A DNA stretch of 64,000 nucleotides from Panagrolaimus kolymaensis (lineage: Eukaryota > Nematoda > Chromadorea > Rhabditida > Panagrolaimidae): contig JAJQJQ010000006.1 in the NCBI GenBank assembly GCA_028622995.1, forward strand, positions 5,890,001 to 5,954,000, written 5' to 3'. Below the pieces are notes generated by a model that saw nothing but the letters and a program-made list of their open reading frames with translations, was not told where the DNA came from and searched no databases. This document shows positions 12,611 through 22,800 of this stretch, in pieces. The translations under genes were made by a program, and so were the position numbers. How positions within the stretch are numbered: the stretch's first letter is position 1; the number at the start of each line of letters is the position of its first letter.

Positions 12611-12876
12611 GATATTTTTGCATTTTTGGTTATCTAAACACTTCATGTAAACACCTTTTTTCTTTTGCCCCTTTGCAACATTTACTTCACGACTAAAAAC
12701 GCTGATTTCTGTTTGTATAAAAGTACATTTTTTCATTTAAAAAAATTTATACCATGTTTGATCGATTTTACAAGAAAAATTAATAAATATCAAAAAGTAA
12801 GAAACTTCAATAAAAAAAAAGAAAACCCTGCAAAAATTAAATAAAAGGACATCTACAAAAAAAAAGAAGAAGTAAG

Positions 12877-14128
12877 TTATTTTTGAATTGAAGCAAGTTG
12901 TGAGGCAGTTGATTGAGTAATTAAATTAGACATTGCGGCTAAAGCTAGCCAAGATGAGGAAAAACGAAATGGAAGATTGGGATTTGCGAGGCCTGGTTGA
13001 CCAGTAACTGATAGATCAATCACTTTAGGAGTTGGTGGTTTCGGCGGTGGTAGTGTTGATGATTGTTGGATAACTGATGTTGGAACATGAGTAATAATGG
13101 GCTTCTGAAAAAAGGAGATTTTTTATATTTTTTTTTTGAAACTCTAAACTTTTTTGTTTACAAAATTTACTAATAACTAAGATAAATTTAGCCAATGTCA
13201 TTAAAAACTTTTTTTATATAAAAAAAAAGTGTGTCAGAAGTCAAAGATCTTCGATGATATTTTTTATTTCTTGGTTCTTTGATTGATTACAAATTATTTT
13301 TTTATTTTTCGCTTCCATTTTTTTCTTTTCTTCAAATAAAACCTTCTTTTTTAAAAACTTTTTTTAATTTTTTGATGTTGGGTTTATTATTCGAAAAATA
13401 AGAAAAAAGAGAAAAAAACAATCCTAACCTGAAATGACAGATTCATTTCTAATTCTTTTTTTGGTTGTTGTTTTTCCATGAACAATGATGATGATGATAA
13501 TGGTGACGAATTATGTTTCTGATTTTGTTGCTGCGTTTGCTGTGGTGGAATTTGCAAACGATTATACAATGTTTCAAGAACATCCGCCAAAGCACGTTTA
13601 ACCTTTTTCGGTTTTGGCTCCAATGATGTTGCAGATGGCTCATCGGAAGGTCGTTTGGAGGAAGCAATGGAAAGATCCAAAGGTTCTGAAGTTGAAGGAG
13701 ATGGAGTATCTTCTTCGGTAGTAGAGGTGGCTGAAGATGAATTCGAAATTGTTTCTGGACTTTTAGAAATCTTCCGAGGTGGATTTCGCAATGATGAAGC
13801 TAGACGTCGAATAGAGCCATAAGCTTTCATATGCTAGAAACAAATATTTTAAAGAAAAGTTCAAAAAATAATAATAACTTACTTCAACAAGTACAGTATC
13901 ACGAGAATGATTATGATTTTTGCAAATAATTGCAACGGGATCATTTGGTGATGTGATAACACGTGAAAGGCATTTATTCTTTACATCTCCATCATATCCG
14001 CGATAGCAATAAATACATTTCCAATATTTACGTCCTTTCGGGGTTGCACGATCAAACCAAAATAAAAATCCTTCAACCAATAAAACATCTCGATTTTTTT
14101 CTGATTTTAATATTTCATACGCTGGCAT
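12877..14128 (-). CDS. FLYWCH zinc-finger protein with CtBP-type PLDLS motif
   Basis: Three exons (14128-13883, 13833-13429, 13104-12877) give 292 aa. Residues about 15-75 are a FLYWCH zinc finger: hydrophobic start, FLFWF, YWKCIYC, and the ligand pairs CIYC and later HNH. FLYWCH fingers bind DNA in the C. elegans factors PEB-1 and FLH-1/2/3. The rest is a low-complexity Ser/Thr/Pro and Gln-rich region typical of transcription factors. PLDLS at residues 133-137 (13669-13683) fits the PxDLS consensus bound by CtBP corepressors, and a weaker VIDLS follows in exon 3. Architecture with one N-terminal FLYWCH suggests a PEB-1-like factor, not firmly. A KPKKVKR nuclear-localisation-like tract lies in exon 2. 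About 3.2 kb without genes upstream suggests extensive cis-regulation. Confidence 0.85.
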
Positions 14129-17100
14129 CCTTACAATGTTTTCTTACTCCACAATAAAAACAAAAATAATGTAACGACAAATTAAAAGCCTCTCTAAAAA
14201 AATTAAATAAATGGAGTGAGTTTTTTCGAAGAATTGACCCTCTTCGCAAGAGAGGCAAGCTCCTCAAGAAGAAGTAAAAAATACGACGACGACCACGTTA
14301 TCACAAAATGCAATGAAAAAATCTTCAAAATTGAAAAAAAAATCGGGGTAAATATTTTTTTTTCGGAAGCAAGAAAAAAATGAAAAATGGCTCGCGCAAT
14401 TAGAATTTTTTTATTTGAAAAACTAAAAAAGAAGAGTTGAAGATAACATGGCTTTTTTTATTTAATATTGATTATGAAAAAGATTTAAAAGGAGGACAAA
14501 TTCTTTGAAGGTTATGATTCATAAAAAGCAAAGCAGTACGGTAAAAAAAAAGAGCTTCGAAATGGAAATTAAAAAACAAGAAAAAAAATTCTTCTAAAAA
14601 AGGCTTTACAGTAGTTTACTTGAAGAAATAAGTGGTTTTGCCTTTTGAATTATAAAAACGAACAAAATCTATCTCAATTCATCAGAAAGCCGAGCTTTAA
14701 CTTTTTTGTTAGACAAGAATACCGAAATGGCAATGAATCAAGTTAGAAAAAAACATGAAAACTTTGCAAACAATTCTCAAATCTTCATAATCTCTTACTC
14801 GTGAAATGTCAAATTTGGAGCACCTAGAAAAGCAACTTTTTAAAACATACAAATCATAATCAATCAACAACAGTTCAATATTCGAAGAATTATTAACTTT
14901 TGAAAGAAATAAAGCGACTTTTATTTCCAAACTTTTTTTCTTCGTCACCGATCTTGATTACTATAAATAATGATAACTAAAACTTTTTTTGTTGCTGCAA
15001 TCACTGTCGTCGAAATATATTTACTTATAAAAAATTAGGCGGTTTGTGTATCTTTTTCTTCTTCATTTTTTTCGCACAATCAGTATTTTTTCAAACAGGT
15101 AAAAAAAAGTGGAAGTCGTAGAGAGAAAAAAAGAGTGTGGTTTTCAATCATTTTTCGTTCGAAAAAAAAGTGTGTATTGTTTCGAAGAATTTTTGTTCTT
15201 ATTTTTTTTAGTTCAATGATAAAAAAAATAAAAAAAGGAAAAGAAGAAAAAACGTGTAAAGGTTATATAATCAACTCCACCCGGTAGTACCGGGGAAAGG
15301 CAAGAAGGTATCATCTTCATCTTTCTCCATTTTTACCCCTCCTATTTTTTTACCACACGTTTTTGCGCTTCGCCTGCAGAGTAATGTTGAAGAAGAAAAA
15401 AATAAATAACCAAAAAAAATTTAGATGAAAAAAACGTCACGTCGAATCACAAACGGCCGTTAATTTTGTCTTCGTCGCTTGTCATTCATCTGAAAAGAAA
15501 AAAAAGGAGCTTTTAGGCATCACTGATTGGAAGAATTCTTCTAACATAAAAAAATATATTCTTTATTATTTTTTTATAATAACAAAGTTTCTTTTTTTCT
15601 TTTCATATTTCTTCTAAATAAATAAAGATTTAATGAAGAAGAAGTGTTCAACCACTAAAAAAACGCGGAGGCTGTAGAAGAAGAAGGTCATAATAGAGAT
15701 TTCGAAAAATAATAAAAAACGAGAGAGCGTCATTGGATTGGATGGAATAATACGGTAGGATGGAAAGAGTGCGTTTTTCGATGAATAAGATTATGAAAAT
15801 GCTACCTTTTCGAAAGTTAAAAAAAATATTTTTAGATTTTACGCTATGTAGGAAATTGTTACATTTTGGTTTCCTGGATTTAGAAATCTTTTTTAAGAGT
15901 AAATTAATAATACCAAATCTTCATGAAAAAATTGGAAATCAGAGTCTATGATAATAGCTTCTTGAAATCTTTTACTTCGGATAAAATTTTACAACGCCAT
16001 TATTTTTTTATGAAAAAATGATGCGAGTGATTTTTTACTTCGAAAAATTGTTTTAAACTAGATAAATTTATGGCTCAAGCTTATCGAATTCTTTAGCTAA
16101 ATTTATTAATAACGTGGGATTATGGATAAAGGAGGAAACACATAGCTAAATTTTCTTTTAAATTATAAAAATTACTCCAATAAATGGTTTAAAGTTTCTC
16201 AAGCGCTAATAAAAAAAAAGATCACTTTCAACAACAAATTTCTCAAATTTTCATTTCCTCTCCAAAAAGCAACATTCAATATATAAAAAAATAAACCAAT
16301 CCATTATGAGTTTTTTATATTTTTTTGGTTCAGTTTTAAAACGGGAGTTGAAATATATTTTTTTTTAGAAAATAAAAAGATGCGAAGAAATGATAGCGTG
16401 GAACAACAACAAAAAAATAAATGGAGAAGGAAAGAAAGAGGTTGAAGTTTGCCTCTCTCTCCTCTCATGCTCCTGCCTTCTTCTTTCTCCACCCGTGGAA
16501 ATCTTATCGAATACGGAAATCTAAAAAAAAATGAAGCGTCGAGAAACGTGCAATTAAAAATCTATCTGCACTCCTCTGAAGCTCTCTATTTTTTTTTCAA
16601 AACTTTTTATTTAGTATTTCGACAAAATTTTTAAACTAAAAAAATTATAACAAAGCAAAAAATCTCGAGGTCATCGAGACTGGCACCTTGGAGCACTGAA
16701 ATCATGGAAAAATAGTTACAGTATCGCCTGCTTTTCACAAATTTATTTTAAAGCAACTGTTTTCAAAAAGCTTCTTCCATGTTTGATTACAACAACAACA
16801 AAACTTTTCCTTTTTGATACACTTCCATTTTCTTTCTCGAAGAAACTTTCGTTCGCTTCGTTTCTATTCATTCATATTCAAAATGAGGCACTCTCTTTCA
16901 TCTTGAAATAGACCATTTCAATTTTTTGCCATTTTCCACACCTTTTTTGCTTTACACAATTAAAACATAATTTTTTCTTACAAAACTTATTTATGATTCT
17001 TTGAAAAATATTTTACGATTTTAATAACAATGGAACTCTAACAAGCTTTTTAGGAAATAAAGATATTTTCTTCCACAGTATAGTTTCAAATCGAAATAGA

Positions 17101-17347
17101 ATTTATCAATATTTTTAAAAAGAAAAAAAGAAAATGTTAAGGAAAACTTTATTCAATAAATATTTCTAAATTAAAAGAAATACGTATTATACAAGCCAAA
17201 TGAAACAAGAAAGCTCTGTTATAAAAACCCATTACAATTTAAATTTGTTACATACTTTTTTTAAATCCTATCCATTAATTTTTTACAACTACTTAAAATA
17301 CCATCCTTGACATGTAAACGAATCATTGAAAATTAAACTTTTTCACA
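14129..17347. other. Long gene-free region upstream of the FLYWCH gene
   Basis: 3.2 kb without a supportable gene. It holds long poly-A/T and GAAGAA tracts, and a GC palindrome at 15280-15294 stands out. Short frames at 14709-14948, 15760-15951 and 16304-16634 are not convincing. Likely regulatory DNA of the FLYWCH gene by position. Confidence 0.5.
15280..15294. promoter_or_regulatory. GC-rich palindrome CCCGGTAGTACCGGG
   Basis: Perfect 7-bp inverted repeat around a single G, embedded in strongly A/T DNA. It has the two-fold symmetry expected of a homodimer binding site. Role unknown. Confidence 0.35.
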
Positions 17348-17990
17348 TTAACCAGAATTTCTTGCTTCTTCATCGTTCTCATTTGTGCTGATAGGTTCTT
17401 GCAAATTGCATAAAAGTGGACTTTCTAAAATCACACTATTTACCACATTTTCTGTTACTATTTCTTCAGCAATATTTTGATCAACCAATGCTGGAATTGC
17501 ATCTTCCTCCTCTGCCGAAAGAGGATCTAGTTCTTCTTCTGAAAAATCAAAGTCCATATTTTGTATGTCAAGCTCTTGGTTTTCAAAAGAAATAAGGTGA
17601 GAAAGAACCAATGGTTCGCCACCCATATTTTCTTGGTGAACCTAAATTATGATTTTTAAAAGCTTTTTTTTTTAATAAAATAATTACAATTGAAGGGGCA
17701 TTATTAAAATCAGAATTTATGGATCCATTATTTAAAATTCTAAAACAAGAAGTAATGTTGTAAATAAAAGCTCCACAATCATGAACATCTTCAACTATTA
17801 CCACATAATTTTTTTCAACGACTTCTGCCTTTATGAACCATACTTTCTCGGTAAATTTTTGCATCATAATCTCACGACTGTCAATAGTTGAATAAAGAGT
17901 AAAGGAAGTATCAAATCCATCACATATCTTTATAATTAATAAAATTCTAAAAAATAAAACCAAGTAGGGGTAAAAACATAAGCATTTCAT
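17348..17990 (-). CDS. Secreted acidic protein, unknown
   Basis: Two exons (17990-17688, 17641-17348; 46-nt intron) give 198 aa. Residues 1 to about 25 form a signal peptide (hydrophobic LVLFFRILLII, then CDG). The middle is neutral and carries a few cysteines. The last 95 residues are strongly acidic (EEELDPLSAEEEDAIP and similar). No domain recognised. It is transcribed divergently from the next gene, with only 113 bp between start codons; both encode secreted proteins with acidic FDF...EL segments, so co-regulation or distant paralogy is possible. Confidence 0.7.
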
Positions 17991-18047
17991 TGTTTTTTGT
18001 GTGTATTATTTGTTGAAAATGAAAAAATGAGAATATCATTGCTAGAG

Positions 18048-18053
18048 TGATAA
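18048..18053 (+). promoter_or_regulatory. TGATAA (GATA-type) site in a divergent promoter
   Basis: AGTGATAAGA lies between two divergent start codons 113 bp apart. In C. elegans TGATAA is the core site of intestinal GATA factors such as ELT-2. A six-base match in AT-rich DNA is weak evidence on its own. Confidence 0.3.
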
Positions 18054-18103
18054 GAATTTTTTTGTTTATGTTTTAAATAACGGATTATATTTAAACAAAA
18101 AAT

Positions 18104-18622
18104 ATGAAAAGTGCTACATTTTTATTGATTTCTTATAAAGCTACTTTGATTTTAATTATTCTAATTCAAAAGTCTGAATTTGCTCCAACGCAATATTTTA
18201 ATAATTCAATAGAGGATGATGTTGGTTTCGCTGCATTAGGCAATTATGCTTTTGATGTTTACTTTAATAATTCAAGAAAGCCAGATTTTAAATGGTCATT
18301 TGATCCTGACAAAGCATTTGAGTTTAATATAAATTTTGAACCCTTTAATGACGCACCAATTTTAAATATCGATGAAGAAGAACCACTTGATAGACATGTT
18401 ATAAATTTTGATTTTGAACTTGATGAACTTCCTCTGCTTGTACAACAACGGGTGCCAAAAAATATTTCGTTACCTCATTTTACTTCAGAACAAACAGGTA
18501 AAGTTAAAATATTTTAATACAAAGTATAATAATTTTATTTAGATAATTATTCATCTACCGAAAATCCCTCAACATATGCTAGTCAACCTTCTAATGAACC
18601 ATATGATAATTTTGAATTATAA
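18104..18622 (+). CDS. Secreted acidic protein, unknown (divergent partner)
   Basis: Two exons (18104-18497, 18543-18622) give 157 aa. The N-terminal hydrophobic stretch (TLILIILIQ) is a probable signal peptide. The rest is rich in Asp, Glu, Asn and Phe, with DEEEPLD and FDFELDELPLL, and several N-glycosylation sequons (NNS, NIS, NYS). No cysteine pattern or known domain. It pairs head-to-head with the gene at 17348-17990, and both are secreted and acidic. Confidence 0.7.
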
Positions 18623-18878
18623 ATTTTATAGCAACTTTTTTAAAATTCTTTTCAGCTATATTAAGATTACTTGCTATAAATTTTTTGTTATAAAAATGCC
18701 GAAAACTTGATTAAAAGCAATTTATCTTTATAAAATAAATATTTACAAATTAAAATTTAAAAACTGCAACCTAGCTAATATGCAATAATGTAACGTATGA
18801 GAAAAGGTTTACAATACCAGGTATGCGCGTGTATGGATCCAAAATAGTGAAAAGGTTTTCATAAAAGGAATTTGGATA

Positions 18879-19168
18879 TCATAGTCCATCATTTAAACCA
18901 AGACAAAAAGTTTGTGAATATCCTAGCCCATTGAATCCATTCAAAGAATTTATTTCATTAAATCCATTGAAGCCATTAAGGTGAGCATCAAGGCCAAGTC
19001 CAGCTTGAAGGATGATACCGTCATAAGGAAACATAAGACTCCAGTCGAAAACCTCTAATGTCCAATGTATGGATTGAATCTAATTCTAGCATTTAAAAGT
19101 GAATTATTTTATCCACCAATACCCGAAACAAGAGCAAATCCAAAGATTACGGAAGAAGTGAAAGCCAT
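18879..19168 (-). CDS. Small secreted Asn/Gly/Phe-rich peptide, 73 aa
   Basis: Two exons (19168-19123, 19054-18879; 68-nt intron with GTATTG...CATTAG ends). The intron interrupts a hydrophobic leader (MAFTSSVIFGFALVS). The mature part is short and contains repeats of the NGFNGFNE and LNGFNGLG type, one cysteine and an acidic end. A TATAAAA box lies 75 bp upstream on the same strand, which supports a real gene. Size and composition recall small glycine-rich secreted peptides of worms (neuropeptide-like or antimicrobial), but no homology can be asserted. Confidence 0.6.
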
Positions 19169-19836
19169 TATTTAACTTTAATAAATATGATTGATTGAGA
19201 AGTAAATTGGGAGATGATGCTTCATCGGTTCGCCAAAGCTTCTTTTATACTAAGTTTTTGAGACCTTTGTTGAAAACTAATCACATTTAAATTTAAATTT
19301 AACAAAACAAAAAACAAGAAAAATATTTACAAAGTGGTGCTTTCTTGGTTGTTTTTTTTGTTAAAAAATAATGTTTTACGCAATTTTTTATTTGCACAAT
19401 AGCAAGCTCATTTTTTTGTTTCGGTTTTGCTTTATAAAAATAAAGATGATTTTTAATTAAAAATAATTTAAACGCTAAAATACATGCTTGGTCACAGAGT
19501 TTTATTGCTTTAACGTAATTTTAAAAAAATAATATCAACCACCAAAAAAACGAGGTACAATGTGATACCAGATAATAAAAAAAAGTCCAATTCATAGTTT
19601 TTTTAACTCTGTTAAAAATATCATTGCGAGAATTTTTACGAGAGGATGCCTCTTTTTTTCCAACTAATTAAATGTAATAACCGAAAGAAAAGAAGTTTAT
19701 CAAAAAGCTTTTTTAACATTCAAGGGTGTATTATTTAAACTCACGCAAAAGTATTCTTATCAGAAGCAAAGGTATTCATTCATTCTCGTGTTTTTATTTT
19801 GTTTCGGCAAATAACACATACACACACAACAAAAAA
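19169..19836. other. Divergent promoter region
   Basis: Separates the small secreted-peptide gene (minus) from the receptor gene (plus). The TATA box of the former is at 19243-19249; nothing else is clear. Confidence 0.5.
19243..19249 (-). promoter_or_regulatory. TATA box of the small secreted-peptide gene
   Basis: TATAAAA on the minus strand, 75 bp before the ATG at 19168, placing transcription start about 45 nt before the ATG. Confidence 0.55.
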
Positions 19837-22800
19837 ATGAAAAGTGTATATTTTTCATTAATTTTATTTCTATTTTTGCATGTAAAACTTAGCAAAGAAG
19901 AATGCACCGGATTAGTTGTTAGTTATGATTTTAAAGGAATTCATTGCGAAATATCAGGAGAAATTTATTTATATTTAGACCAACCGAATAAATTGTTATA
20001 TCTATATTTCTCTAATTATGAAATAAACTATAATTTCAATCATCAGCTTATCATCACTCTAAATCATTTAACTCCGTTAGTTTTATTTTAAAACTTAAAA
20101 ACTTGCTTAACCGCTTTTTTGATAAAACTTTTTCAATTTTTGTAAAATATCAAGGTTTTTTTTTCACGCTTTTAAATGAAATAAGTTTAGATCGAATAAT
20201 GATCAAGAATGTAGTGTTTATCCCATCAATGGTGTAACCAGCTTTTATATATCTGTGAACATTGATAACACAACTGGTCCATCGTTAGGTGACGACATTG
20301 GTGCTGTAGTTATTAATGGTTCAGGATTAAACCCTGACAATGGTGTAAAAAACATGATTTGTAATGATACCATGAATGCATGCAATCCTACTACTATGCG
20401 ATCAAACTTTTCAACAACAGGACCAAAAAAATCTGATATAATCCCTTCAAAATTAGAATCAATAGATAATTGTAAAAAATCATATTTTTATTAAGTAAAT
20501 AATTTTAAACTTTTTTAGATTGTACTGATGATACGCTTACACTCCCACCAACTTCACCAACTGCCGCATCAGTTGTTACAGATCCATCTGATTCATCTGG
20601 ATCAGATTTAAGTTCAACGACAGCGGCTCTTCCCGGAAATGTCACATCAAGTACATCAACTGTCTCATCAACACTTTCAACTACATCGGGAAATGAAACT
20701 GATTCACCAGAACCATCTCCAACAACCTCTGTACCTTCTGGTAATCACTAACATTTAAAATGAAAAATTCCATAGTTTTTTTTTCCAGCTATAACCCCTC
20801 CACAGCTTTCATTTAATTGCAGTGATCCAACAATTTCTGATATTCTTAAACAAGCATGCAAAATTAATGGCACAAATGATCCAGCTGTAATTGCACAAGT
20901 TATTAAGAATACAACAGCCCAAATTCAAGAAAGCATTGAAAATAATACTCTTTCAGCTGCAAATGTTCATGATGCTGGGGCTTTTATTTATAATACAGTT
21001 ACAACTGTAAAAACTTTAAACACTGATGTAAACTACAACTTTCTCTTAAAGATTCTAAGTAATATTTTTTTAGGGAGCACATAGCATTTTGGATATTACT
21101 AGTTCCATCGCTGTTCAGCCGCTGGATACTCTTCAAGCTGCAAATAATATTACTCCTAATTCACTGCTTTGGTATCCATCTTCGATTCATCACATTGTTG
21201 CCAAAACCGATACCGATTTAAATTATACAAAAATTGATTCCAATATCCTTTTGCATTCCTTTACTCTAAATGATAATTTCTGCGCTGATGGAAGTGACTC
21301 CCATGAAATATGTTATTCTAAAACCTCTCAAGTTGTTTCCGGAAGTAAAGATGCACAATTTTGTACAACTTTTAATCCAAAAGTTCTTTGCAAAAATGGT
21401 AAACCTTTCTTCCATTTTTTTCATAGGATGCGTAGACATTCTAAAATTTAATTTCCTTTTTTCTTCAGCTAACAAAGCTTATCTAACGCTATGGAAAAGT
21501 CTATCGTTTTTTGCTTTAGTCAAAAATAATTCACTTGGAATTAAAACAGGTGTTGATGAAGCAACAATAAAGAAACAGCAAAGTGGAAGTTTTTTATGGT
21601 CATTCTTAGCAGAAAGCAGCACACAATCAGCGGCGCCAAATCAACCATTAACTTTTGATAACGCTGAACGATGCTCCACGGGAACATATTTTAAAAATAA
21701 TTATGGTTCAACTGCTGGAGGAGTTGATGCAAATGGTCAACCCGTTGGTTCACCATCATCCGTTTGGGTTAAACGTAATAGTGTAAGAATTGTTATAAAA
21801 ATTTTAGTCGAAGATAGATTGAAAGAAAATATAGCATCGCGAATTCTGCAGGAAAATCAAGAAAACTTTTTTACTTGAGTTGTTAAATTAGTTGATTTAA
21901 AAAAATCAGAAAAGAATCCATAATCTTCAAAAAAAATTCTGGTTATCCATTTATTTTTACTTCATTTAAAATATGCAGCAAAAAAGAAAAACAAAATAGT
22001 TAAATTTGCAATTTATTCCAGATGTTTTTATAACTCATCGCTTCAGCCTAATTAAAAAAAATTGGTCTGTCATTTTTGTATTTGTAGGATGAAAATGATT
22101 TGCATTCTGATATTAAAATGGCCACATTTCTTGCTGATTCGTTTCAACACTCGGGAAATGATGTATCTCGAAATGGTAAACATTATGCTGCAACGTGTCC
22201 ACAAGGCATGTGCACATTATTAGCTGTAAGTTATCATCTTTGCCTCTCACTATATACTTTTGTAATTCCAGGATGGAAATCCAACTGAACCATTAGTTTG
22301 TAACACGGGTGTCAAAATCTCTCAATCGATTATAGGTGGAGCCGGTATTCTTGCAACTGCAGCAAGTATCTTTGCATACATATTTCAAAACAAAGCCATT
22401 CCAATTCTAACTCAAATTGCGGCCGTAGTTTTCAATGTTTTTAATGATAAAAATTTACCGAAAAAATTAAAAATCTTTGCTTATACTTATAATGCAACTT
22501 TTATGCTTTATTCAATTTACTTATTACTTTTTGCCGATCAAAATGTTGCAAATACGGGTAAAGGAATGTGCACTTTCTTTGCTGTTATTGGATATATTTT
22601 ATATTTATCGTAAGCTTTTTTTTTATTTATTTACTTCTCATAGCTTTTTCTTATTTTTTAAGAGCTGTATTTTTATCAATCATTATGTTGGTAGTAATTT
22701 TGGATGCCCTTGGATGTTGGAAACCCATGATTCAAAAGGGATTTTATTTTTTCACTGGAAACAAGAAGACTTACATTCCATATATTTACAGCTATGGCAT

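Noticed and set aside
15760..15951. 63-codon ATG frame in the FLYWCH upstream region
   Set aside because: Lys/Phe/Leu-rich with no homology or transcript signals.
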